The position numbers and the translations under genes were made by a program. Below, one piece after another: positions 7,967-15,014 of a DNA stretch of 64,000 nt. Numbering within the stretch: position 1 is the stretch's first letter; each line of letters starts with the position of its first letter. Source of the stretch: Neisseria mucosa (GTDB lineage Bacteria; Pseudomonadota; Gammaproteobacteria; Burkholderiales; Neisseriaceae); assembly GCF_003044445.1 (NCBI RefSeq), contig NZ_POWX01000006.1, positions 62,001 through 126,000 on the forward strand, in the 5' to 3' direction. The notes beneath the pieces are model-generated. The model did no database searches. It saw only the letters and a program-made list of their open reading frames with translations, and was not told the origin of the DNA.

Positions 7967-8950
7967 ATGAAGAAGTTATTAATGATTGCGGTTGCCGTCC
8001 CGCTTGCCGCCCCCGCATTGGCATCCGATAACGAAGCCAAAATCGGCGGACGGATATTTACTTCTATCGAACACGAACGCAACGGCAAAGGGCAATCCGC
8101 TACCGATATATCCGACAACAACAGCCGCATCTGGATTATGGGCAGTGAAAAACTCGACAAAGACCTCAAGCTCATCTACGGCGTCAATTCATTCGTCGCC
8201 TTCGACTACAACGGCTGGAGTACGGACGACTCCTATATCGGTCTGCGCGGCGATTTCGGTACTGTCCGCGCCGGCTGGCTCAGTACCCCCATGCACTACC
8301 TGACCGGCGAACAAGACGCGTTCAACGGCAACAACCACACCCAAACCATGGGGCGCATGACCCGTTTCGGCGGCCGTGAAATCGCCCTGAACTACGAATC
8401 CAAAACCTTTGACAACGGCTTCAACTACCGCGTCCAAATCGCGCCCGGTGCCAACAAATACAAAGACAGGAAGCGCAACGGCGACTGGATGGCGGGCTTA
8501 GGCTTGCACTACAAACACCCGACCAACGGCTTCAACGCCCACTACGCCCTCGAATACGCCCGCAACGGCTCGCCTGACGATACCAAAGACAGACAGGTTC
8601 ATTCCCTGAAAGTCGGCTACGACAAAGACAATCTCTACCTCGCCGCCGGCATGATGTACGCCCGCAATGTTGCCGACAAATTCCACTGGGAAGACGAAAC
8701 CAAAACCAATACCAACACCCGCGATTTCCAAGTGACCGCCGGCTACACCATGGGCAACATCACCCCCAAACTCGGCGTCGCCTACGGCCGCTCCGATACC
8801 GGCAAGAATTACAAACAGCTCGCGTTCAACACCGAATACAAATTCTCCAAACGCACGACCCTCTCGTTCAACTCCGGCGTAGTCAAAGAAAGCAAAGACC
8901 CCAAAACCGGCTGGGCGGCAGGCGTGTCATTGGAACACAGCCTTCAATAA
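7967..8950 (+). CDS. outer-membrane porin (Gram-negative porin family)
   Basis: A 327-residue protein with a signal peptide cleaved after the LAAPALA region. Alternating strands typical of trimeric porins follow, with family phrases such as SDNNSRIWIMGSEKL, DDSYIGLRGDFGTVRAGW and LAAGMMYARN. It should form a diffusion channel in the outer membrane. Length and pattern fit PorA/PorB-type neisserial porins, but I cannot assign an orthologue. The protein ends in SLEHSLQ and lacks the terminal Phe that usually serves as the BAM assembly signal. It has a strong ribosome site and its own DUS terminator, so it is monocistronic. Confidence 0.85.
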   Translation: MKKLLMIAVAVPLAAPALASDNEAKIGGRIFTSIEHERNGKGQSATDISDNNSRIWIMGSEKLDKDLKLIYGVNSFVAFDYNGWSTDDSYIGLRGDFGTVRAGWLSTPMHYLTGEQDAFNGNNHTQTMGRMTRFGGREIALNYESKTFDNGFNYRVQIAPGANKYKDRKRNGDWMAGLGLHYKHPTNGFNAHYALEYARNGSPDDTKDRQVHSLKVGYDKDNLYLAAGMMYARNVADKFHWEDETKTNTNTRDFQVTAGYTMGNITPKLGVAYGRSDTGKNYKQLAFNTEYKFSKRTTLSFNSGVVKESKDPKTGWAAGVSLEHSLQ

Positions 8951-8968
8951 CACGGGATTTGAAGCATA

Positions 8969-9014
8969 AAAGGTCGTCTGAAAACCTGAATATGGGTTTT
9001 CAGACGACCTTTTG
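8969..9014. terminator. porin terminator (inverted DUS)
   Basis: AAAGGTCGTCTGAAAACC and its inverse around a short loop, followed by TTTT, 19 bp after the porin stop. Confidence 0.75.
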
Positions 9015-9310
9015 TGTTTGGATTCATTGCTTGCTGATGCAGGTAGGATGCTTGTATCCGACAACTGCTTGAAATTTTCCACATTGCCTAATTAGGGTTT
9101 GAATGTTGATAACGTTGGATACTCATACCTGGCCTACTGACTCCTGAATCGGGACAATAAGCCGGGTCGTTTCTTCGTAGGCAAGGCACACGCCGCTTAT
9201 ACGGGCAATCTGCCTGCACCGGCTTTGAAAAAGGTCGTCTGAAAACGGCAGATGCTTTGTCCACAAGAATCGTGCCTATATCCGGATACTGCCTTTATGT
9301 TTACAATCAT
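9015..9310. other. intergenic stretch with a single DUS
   Basis: About 300 bp with no supported gene. It contains one isolated DUS at 9231-9245 and otherwise nothing recognised. Confidence 0.4.
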
Positions 9311-9331
9311 AATGTTATAAAGTATCATCTT
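9311..9331. promoter_or_regulatory. candidate Zur operator upstream of znuCB
   Basis: The sequence AATGTTATAA-AGTAT-CATCT matches the well-known enterobacterial Zur palindrome (AATGTTATAA-TATAA-CATTT) at most positions, notably the whole left half. It lies 48 bp before the small upstream open frame and 143 bp before znuC. Zinc-loaded Zur bound here would repress the importer genes. The match was made by eye. Confidence 0.55.
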
Positions 9332-9378
9332 TACTTTTGTTTCATTTTGAACACATCGTCTTTAATTCCGATATTGTT

Positions 9379-9477
9379 ATGAATTCCATTTTACTCACCG
9401 GATTGTTCCAACGCCTGCTGATTGCACTTTTCGCTCTGGCGGCGGTTTGGGGCATGTATTTTTGGGCGGTTGCATGA
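9379..9477 (+). CDS. putative 32-residue membrane leader peptide of znuC
   Basis: An open frame of 32 codons encodes a hydrophobic peptide (LLIALFALAAVWGMYFWA core) long enough for one membrane span. Its TGA overlaps the znuC ATG in an ATGA junction, a common sign of translational coupling. No clear ribosome site precedes its ATG. It could be a small membrane subunit, a regulatory leader peptide, or chance. I recognise no family. Confidence 0.4.
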   Translation: MNSILLTGLFQRLLIALFALAAVWGMYFWAVA

Positions 9478-10199
9478 GTATCGTTGTTGAAAATCTGACG
9501 GTCAGCTACCGGACACGACCTGCCGTACACCATGTCGGCATCGAATTTGCCGAGCATTCGATGTGGGCGGTCTGCGGGCCGAACGGGGCGGGTAAATCAA
9601 CTTTTTTAAAAGCGGTCATGGGTTTGCAGCAAGTCGATACGGGACGCGTCCTTCTGCAAAACCTGCAACGCAAAGACATCGCCTACCTGCCGCAGCAGTC
9701 GGACATCGACCGCGGTCAGCCGATGACGGTTTTCGAACTGGCGGCGATGGGTTTGTGGTACGAAATCGGCTTTTTCGGACGGGTTAACGCGGCGCAGCGT
9801 ACCCGCGTTTTGGATGCGCTTGCACGCGTCGGTATGCGGGATTTCGCCGACAGGCAGATCGCCCATTTGTCCAACGGTCAGTTTCAGCGCGTTTTATTTG
9901 CGCGTATGCTGGCGCAGGGGGCGAAATTCCTGCTTTTGGACGAACCTTTCAACGCCGTCGATGCACGCACAACCTACGCGCTCTTGGACGTATTGTGCCA
10001 ATGCAATGAGGAAGGGCAGGCAGTTATCGCGGTGTTGCACGATTATGCGCAGGTACGCGATTATTTTTCGGACACGCTGTTGCTGGCTCGGGAAAAGGTT
10101 GCGGCGGGCAGGACGCTGTCCGTCCTGACCGATGACAACCTTGCCCGCGCGAATATGCTGATGCAGCGGCAGGAGTCTGAGGACTGGTGCGACGTATAG
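9474..10199 (+). CDS. znuC: zinc/manganese ABC transporter ATPase
   Basis: A 241-residue single ABC ATPase with Walker A (GPNGAGKST), Q-loop (YLPQQSDI), signature (LSNGQFQR), Walker B (FLLLDEPF) and H-loop His (VLHDY). The signature LSNGQ and the partner ABC-3 permease place it in the ZnuC/MntA metal-import family. It powers uptake of Zn2+ or Mn2+ across the inner membrane. The Zur-like operator upstream favours zinc. The ATG at 9474 is chosen because the ATPase fold begins there and it overlaps the stop of the small upstream frame. Confidence 0.85.
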   Translation: MSIVVENLTVSYRTRPAVHHVGIEFAEHSMWAVCGPNGAGKSTFLKAVMGLQQVDTGRVLLQNLQRKDIAYLPQQSDIDRGQPMTVFELAAMGLWYEIGFFGRVNAAQRTRVLDALARVGMRDFADRQIAHLSNGQFQRVLFARMLAQGAKFLLLDEPFNAVDARTTYALLDVLCQCNEEGQAVIAVLHDYAQVRDYFSDTLLLAREKVAAGRTLSVLTDDNLARANMLMQRQESEDWCDV

Positions 10200-10223
10200 T
10201 TTGCACCGTCCCCTTGTAAAGCC

Positions 10224-10268
10224 ATACGTCGTCTGAAAGACGCGGCTAAGGATTTTCAGACGACGTTT
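10224..10268. repeat. inverted DUS between znuC and znuB
   Basis: ACGTCGTCTGAAA and TTTTCAGACGACGT form an inverted pair with a 16-nt loop and a short T-run. Both arms carry ACG instead of AGG. It sits inside the znuCB unit and might attenuate znuB expression. Confidence 0.5.
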
Positions 10269-10305
10269 CCCATTTTCAGAAGTTTTCCCTTATTTACCGG
10301 ATACC

Positions 10306-11181
10306 ATGAATTTATACGATTTGCTGATTTCCCCTTTTGCGGAATTCGACTTTATGCGCTATGCGCTTGCGTCGGTATTCTGTCTGGCTTTGAGTGCCGC
10401 TCCGGTCGGCGTGTTCCTGGTCATGCGGCGCATGAGCCTGGTAGGCGATGCTTTGAGCCATGCCGTCCTGCCCGGTGCGGCAATCGGCTATATGTTTGCC
10501 GGGCTGAGCCTGCCGGCAATGAGCGTCGGCGGGTTTGCAGCAGGCTTGCTGATGGCGCTTTTGGCGGGTTTGGCGAGCCGTTTTACATCGTTGAAGGAAG
10601 ATGCCAACTTTGCCGCGTTTTATCTGAGCAGTCTGGCAATCGGCGTGGTTTTGGTCAGTAAAAACGGCAGCAGCGTCGATTTGCTGCATCTCTTGTTCGG
10701 GTCGGTCTTATCGGTGGATATTCCCGCGCTGCAACTGATTGCCGCCTCAGCAAGCGTTACGGTAACGGCATTGGCGATTATTTACCGCCCGCTGGTTTTG
10801 GAAAGCATAGACCCACTGTTTCTGAAAGCTGTCAGCGGGAAGGGCGGCTTTTGGCACGTCGTCTTCCTGATTTTGGTGGTGATGAACCTTGTTGCAGGCT
10901 TTCAGGCACTTGGTACGCTGATGTCGGTCGGTCTGATGATGCTGCCGTCGATTACCGCGCGGCTCTGGGCGAAAAGCATGGGTGCGCTGATGGCTTTGTC
11001 CGTTTTTATCGCGCTGGTCTGCGGTTTTGCCGGACTGCTGTTTTCCTATCACGTCGAAATCCCGTCGGGGCCTGCAATTATCTTGTGCTGCGGCGTGCTG
11101 TATGCCGTATCGCTGGTGTTCGGAGGGGAAGGCGGTATATTGGGCAAATGGTTCAAGCGTCGAAAGCATAAGGCTTTGTGA
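10306..11181 (+). CDS. znuB: zinc/manganese ABC transporter permease
   Basis: A 291-residue ABC-3 family permease with about eight membrane segments. Family features are visible: MRRMSLVGDALSHAVLPG near the N-terminus, ALGTLMSVGLMMLPSITARL in the middle, and IPSGPAIIL near the end. It pairs with the ZnuC-like ATPase to import Zn2+ or Mn2+. No substrate-binding protein gene follows. The next feature is a DUS terminator and then convergent genes, so znuA/mntC must be elsewhere if it exists. Confidence 0.88.
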   Translation: MNLYDLLISPFAEFDFMRYALASVFCLALSAAPVGVFLVMRRMSLVGDALSHAVLPGAAIGYMFAGLSLPAMSVGGFAAGLLMALLAGLASRFTSLKEDANFAAFYLSSLAIGVVLVSKNGSSVDLLHLLFGSVLSVDIPALQLIAASASVTVTALAIIYRPLVLESIDPLFLKAVSGKGGFWHVVFLILVVMNLVAGFQALGTLMSVGLMMLPSITARLWAKSMGALMALSVFIALVCGFAGLLFSYHVEIPSGPAIILCCGVLYAVSLVFGGEGGILGKWFKRRKHKAL

Positions 11182-11206
11182 TGGGCGGTTGTGCAAGCTG
11201 AAAATC

Positions 11207-11253
11207 AAAAAGGTCGTCTGAAAAGCTGCTTGGGCTTTCAGACGACCTTTTTA
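11207..11253. terminator. znuB terminator (inverted DUS)
   Basis: AAAAAGGTCGTCTGAAA and its inverse followed by TTTTT. It closes the znuCB unit and lies between convergent genes. Confidence 0.75.
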
Positions 11254-11317
11254 GGTTTATCGCTCGGATTTCTGAATCCGGTTTATTGTCATTCAAACAG
11301 AAACGCTTCAATCGGCG

Positions 11318-11420
11318 TTATTCCCGCGAAGGTGGAGATACACTTTTAATTTTGACAACCGTTTTTCAAATACCTCTTTCTTAGGATTTCCGACGAATTT
11401 CTGCCGGCGCGGGAATTACG
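11318..11420. repeat. degenerate dRS3-bounded mosaic remnant
   Basis: TTATTCCCGCGAAGG near 11318 and CCGGCGCGGGAATTACGGC near 11403 resemble decayed, inverted dRS3 arms flanking about 70 bp. This is the layout of neisserial intergenic mosaic elements. Too divergent for certainty. Confidence 0.35.
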
Positions 11421-11467
11421 GCGGATAGAGGGCAGAGTGTTTTTTCCGACCCCTTATCCCTGCTGCT

Positions 11468-12889
11468 TCAAAACTGTTTCTCCACACTGACGAATGTCTG
11501 CATACTCTTGCGGGAATAGAAGCCGCTCATATTGCTGTCGATTTTCAGATAACGGAAATTCAAATGCGGCACTAAGCCTTTCCATGAAATTTTATTGTGC
11601 CAAATAGAAGCATTTGCCTGATATTCATGGTCTTTACGGGTCAGACGGTACACCAGGCTTCCCGGCGCATCAAAGGTACGGCGGGCGTAGCGTAGGTTGG
11701 TACGGATGCCGAATCCGTTCTCAAACGCTTTCGCCGCACCGAAGCGTATGCCCTTGCGCACGGATGCCTGCTCCGCTTCTTTGGTCATGTCGTGCGACCA
11801 GTCCGCACCGCCGTAGAGCAGCCAGTTTTTCGGCGCAGAGTATGCCAGCGTTGCCCCCGCCAGCGGCATATGGCTGTTGTAACGCGCTGCTGAACCGCTG
11901 TTCCGATAGTATTTTTTGATATAGCCTGCATTGAGCGAGAGCCGCCATTTTTCGTTCAGACGACGTGAAAAATCGGTATGGATACCGGTTTCGCGATTAT
12001 AGCGTTTGCCGCCCAGCCAGTTTTGTTCGGCAAATGGCACAACCCCGAAAGATTGCACCGCCGAACGGTTTTTATAGCCTGCCGCCAAGCGCAGGCTTTG
12101 CTCGTTAAAATCCTGATTGTCCCAATAATGCACGCCGTCGCCGCTCAGGCTGCCGTAAACAAAATGATGTCCGCCCACATTGATTTCGCGTGATATGCCT
12201 GCACCGTAGCGGATACCGTGCGCCTTTTGCGGCAGGCTGTCAGCGGTTTTATTCCAGCGTCTGCCGTTCCATTCTATAACGCGCTCGGACGAGGCATTGT
12301 TCACATTATCGGTCTGCTCGTATTGCAGCGAAATATCGGGCTGCCAGTTTTGCGTCGATTCAATGGAAGCAAGATAGCGGTCGGCAAGTTGCTGCATGGG
12401 CGGCTGCAAATCCGGTTTTGCCCGTTTCAATTCAGCTTTTGCCTCATGGTACTGTTTGTTTTCAAACATCATTACGCCCAAATCGAAACGCGGATACGCC
12501 AAATCGGGATGTTTTGCCAAAATGCCGCGATAGAGCGATACAGCCTCACCATGCCGCAACTGACTGCGCCGCAAGGCGCCTAAAGCATAATCGTATAAAA
12601 CGGCATCCCGGTCGGGCGCGGCTTTATATTGCGCCAACGAACCTTCCAGCGTCTTCCAGTCCCGTCCGATTAATGCGCGGTTGATCTGTGCTTCCAATAA
12701 GGAATCGGCAGATAGGTCGTCTGAAAGCCTCTGTTCTGCGGGTTTGTCGTCGGTAAAATCTTTTGAGGGTGTTTCGCTGTTCGGCTGCTTGTCAAAAAAT
12801 ACAGGCGCAGGTACACGGACAACGGGTGTATCGGCAAGGGCGGCTATTGGGAAAGAGAGCATCAGTAAGACGAGATGATTTTTATTCAT
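11468..12889 (-). CDS. Slam family surface lipoprotein exporter
   Basis: A 473-residue outer-membrane protein of the Slam (surface lipoprotein assembly modulator) type. A signal peptide (cut after AALA) is followed by a TPR-like helical domain to about residue 170 (for example YPRFDLGVMMFENKQYHEAKAEL). A C-terminal beta-barrel follows, with alternating strands and a terminal Phe (FVSVEKQF). Slam proteins move specific lipoproteins across the outer membrane to the cell surface. The gene lies directly downstream of a surface-lipoprotein gene on the same strand, the usual Slam-substrate pairing. A DUS hairpin lies in the 125-bp gap between them. No strong ribosome site is seen. Confidence 0.85.
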   Translation of the reverse strand: MNKNHLVLLMLSFPIAALADTPVVRVPAPVFFDKQPNSETPSKDFTDDKPAEQRLSDDLSADSLLEAQINRALIGRDWKTLEGSLAQYKAAPDRDAVLYDYALGALRRSQLRHGEAVSLYRGILAKHPDLAYPRFDLGVMMFENKQYHEAKAELKRAKPDLQPPMQQLADRYLASIESTQNWQPDISLQYEQTDNVNNASSERVIEWNGRRWNKTADSLPQKAHGIRYGAGISREINVGGHHFVYGSLSGDGVHYWDNQDFNEQSLRLAAGYKNRSAVQSFGVVPFAEQNWLGGKRYNRETGIHTDFSRRLNEKWRLSLNAGYIKKYYRNSGSAARYNSHMPLAGATLAYSAPKNWLLYGGADWSHDMTKEAEQASVRKGIRFGAAKAFENGFGIRTNLRYARRTFDAPGSLVYRLTRKDHEYQANASIWHNKISWKGLVPHLNFRYLKIDSNMSGFYSRKSMQTFVSVEKQF

Positions 12890-12957
12890 TTTATTCAGTA
12901 GGATATGTATTTTAGGAGTATCCGGTTATTATACGGATAACGCGGTGAAAATGGTCG

Positions 12958-12993
12958 AAAAGGTCGCCTGAAACGTTTTCAGACGACCTTTTA
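12958..12993. terminator. inverted DUS between lipoprotein and slam genes
   Basis: AAAGGTCGCCTGAAAC and its inverse with almost no loop. One arm carries GCC-like CGCC instead of CGTC. It could end lipoprotein mRNA partly and so set a lower slam level. Confidence 0.6.
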
Positions 12994-13014
12994 CATCATA
13001 ATTAAGATGGAAAA

Positions 13015-14439
13015 TTATTTTTGAATATCTCCGCGCTGTCCGCCGAAGCCGACTGTATCTTTGCCATTAAAGATAACTTTTCCTGCAATTTCTTCTGCAT
13101 TTTTACCGAAGAAACCCAATGAGTAGTTACCGGTTTTGTATCCCTGTTCTGCCGATGCAGAAATATTAGAATCTTTGATTGTTCCGCTATTTAGCTTAAT
13201 CGCCTCGCCTAGTCCGGTAATTTCCCCGGAACCTGTGCGTTTGGAAAAATCAATGATGTAATATAATGAACCCTCTTTTATACTTTCTTTTGATTCATAT
13301 GAGTTCCAATCATAAGTATTTAGATATGTTCCATTAAATGCTTTGCCTGTATAAGTTGCAGAACCTATACTTGGAATAGCATGAGAGTCTGTTTTTAATC
13401 CTTCGATGAAAATAGAAGAATTCCTATTATCTGAGAAAATATAGCCAGTTTGATTGTTATACGAAATATTACCTGCATAATCACCAATTACTACGGAATA
13501 TGGCAAATTGTAGATAACAGAGTGAATACGGCCTTCATTTGTCAGTGAATTACTAATACTTTTAGAACTTGTAGTAGTCTTTGCCTGAAGCGTATCAAAA
13601 GGATATTTTGCATTTGAGAAAACTACACCTTTAAGTTTCTCGGCTTCATCAATATTTAATTGTCTGATGAAGGCTGTAAGTTTTTGTTGTTTTTCACTAT
13701 CGTCAGTTTCTATATTTGCTGCTGCAAATTGCTTTGCCTGCTCTTCAGATAACCCTTTTTGAAGTGCAAATTCAATTAAATTAGTCAGTTTGGCAGAAAT
13801 ACGAGCTTCTTCAGCTTTACGAGCTTCTTCAGCCTTACGAGCTTCTTCGGCTTTGCGAGCTTCTTCGGCTTTACGAGCTTCTTCAGCCTTACGAGCTTCT
13901 TCGGCTTTGCGAGCTTCTTCGGCTTTGCGAGCTTCTTCGGCTTTACGAGCTTCTTCAGCCCTACGAGCTTCTTCGGCTTTGCGAGCTTCTTCAGCCTTAC
14001 GTGCTTCTTCGGCTTTACGGGCTTCTTCAGCCTTACGTGCTTCTTCGGCTTTGCGAGCTTCTTCGGCTTTGCGAGCTTCTTCAGCCTTACGTGCTTCTTC
14101 AGCTTTACGTGCTTCTTCAGCTTTACGAGCTTCTTCGGCTTTACGGGCTTCTTCGGCTTTACGGGCTTCTTCGGCTTTACGGGCTTCTTCGGCTTTACGG
14201 GTTTCTTCGTCTTTACGTGCTTCTTCGACTTTACGGGCTTCTTCAGCCTTACGAGCTTCTTCGGCTTTACGGGCTTCTTCAGCCTTACGTGCTTCTTCGG
14301 CTTTACGAGCTTCTTCGCCTTTTGTATTTTCAATATTGGTATCTGTTGGTCGTGCAGATGGAGTTCCTCCCCCACCTCCGCCACAGGCTGCCAGACTTAG
14401 AGCGATAACGGTTACTGCGCTTATTTTTTGTAAAGACAT
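13015..14439 (-). CDS. Slam-dependent surface lipoprotein with EEARKA-repeat stalk
   Basis: A 474-residue predicted lipoprotein. The signal peptide ends in LAAC followed by six glycines, the flexible linker seen in TbpB, LbpB and fHbp. Residues 42-213 are 28 hexapeptide units of EEARKA plus a final EEAR, with rare variants (KV, KD, EET, RRA). These residues favour one long charged helix. A short helical segment follows. Then about 200 residues form an fHbp/TbpB-like barrel with GSATYTGKAF, LGFFGKNAEEIAGKV and a closing FGGQRGD. The Slam gene follows on the same strand. The ligand is unknown; binding a host protein is only an inference from relatives. AAGGAAG precedes the ATG. Confidence 0.85.
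   Translation of the reverse strand: MSLQKISAVTVIALSLAACGGGGGGTPSARPTDTNIENTKGEEARKAEEARKAEEARKAEEARKAEEARKVEEARKDEETRKAEEARKAEEARKAEEARKAEEARKAEEARKAEEARKAEEARKAEEARKAEEARKAEEARKAEEARKAEEARKAEEARRAEEARKAEEARKAEEARKAEEARKAEEARKAEEARKAEEARKAEEARKAEEARISAKLTNLIEFALQKGLSEEQAKQFAAANIETDDSEKQQKLTAFIRQLNIDEAEKLKGVVFSNAKYPFDTLQAKTTTSSKSISNSLTNEGRIHSVIYNLPYSVVIGDYAGNISYNNQTGYIFSDNRNSSIFIEGLKTDSHAIPSIGSATYTGKAFNGTYLNTYDWNSYESKESIKEGSLYYIIDFSKRTGSGEITGLGEAIKLNSGTIKDSNISASAEQGYKTGNYSLGFFGKNAEEIAGKVIFNGKDTVGFGGQRGDIQK
13801..14316 (-). repeat. 18-bp tandem repeat encoding EEARKA units
   Basis: 516 bp of near-identical 18-bp units, 28 full copies plus a partial one. Third-position changes divide units into a few types. 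Because each unit is 18 bp, slippage or recombination changes stalk length without breaking the frame. Confidence 0.9.
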
Positions 14440-14581
14440 AGATGCTTCCTTGTAATGGGAGGGTTAATAAGTAAATTCAGGTGTATTGTCAACCAGTCAT
14501 TTGAAAATATCAAGTAAATAATTTACAAAAACAACAGAACTGTTAAATTTTGCAACAGTCGGCTATTCATAATTCTCGATT

Positions 14582-14947
14582 ATGCATACCGAACAAGACA
14601 AAATTGATTTCAGCGAACGCTTGAAAACCGCAATCAGGCTGGCGGGTTTGGATAATCTTTCCAACGCCAGCCTTGCCAACCGCTTCAATCTGCGCCATCC
14701 CAATCAATCCGTCAGTACGCAGGCTTTCCATCATTGGTTGGTCGGACGTTCGATTCCGACGCCCGATAAAATCGAAACGTTGGCGAAATGGCTGGATACC
14801 AGCGGAGAATGGTTGCGGCACGGACGAATGTTGGAAGAAGGTGGGGCAGTTTCCCCGCAAGAGGCGTTGTTGTTGAAATATTTCCGCGCGCTGTCGCCGG
14901 AAAAGCAGGAGGCGTTGATTACTTTGCTTCATAAAGCGGAGGATTGA
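14582..14947 (+). CDS. small HTH (XRE-like) transcriptional regulator
   Basis: A 121-residue protein. Residues about 10-65 read as a phage-repressor-like helix-turn-helix (NASLANRFNL as scaffold helices, then VSTQAFHHWLVGRSIPTPDK). A short C-terminal helical part ends in LSPEKQEALITLLHKAED. It probably binds DNA as a dimer. It is divergent from the lipoprotein/Slam pair with a 142-bp gap, so it could regulate them, but this is only positional. No ribosome site is obvious. A DUS terminator follows. Confidence 0.7.
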   Translation: MHTEQDKIDFSERLKTAIRLAGLDNLSNASLANRFNLRHPNQSVSTQAFHHWLVGRSIPTPDKIETLAKWLDTSGEWLRHGRMLEEGGAVSPQEALLLKYFRALSPEKQEALITLLHKAED

Positions 14948-14958
14948 GTTTTAATCAC

Positions 14959-15006
14959 AAAAAGGTCGTCTGAAAACGGAAATCTTGTTTTCAGACGACC
15001 TTTTGC
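14959..15006. terminator. bidirectional inverted DUS terminator
   Basis: AAAAAGGTCGTCTGAAAAC and its inverse followed by TTTT, between the convergent HTH gene and clpA. Confidence 0.8.
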
Positions 15007-15014
15007 CTTATCCG

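Noticed and set aside
13790..14455. Long repetitive open frames on the plus strand and in another minus frame (RASSAL, KKLVKP repeats)
   Set aside because: They arise from the 18-bp repeat read in other frames. Only the EEARKA frame has a signal peptide, lipobox and a folded C-terminal domain.
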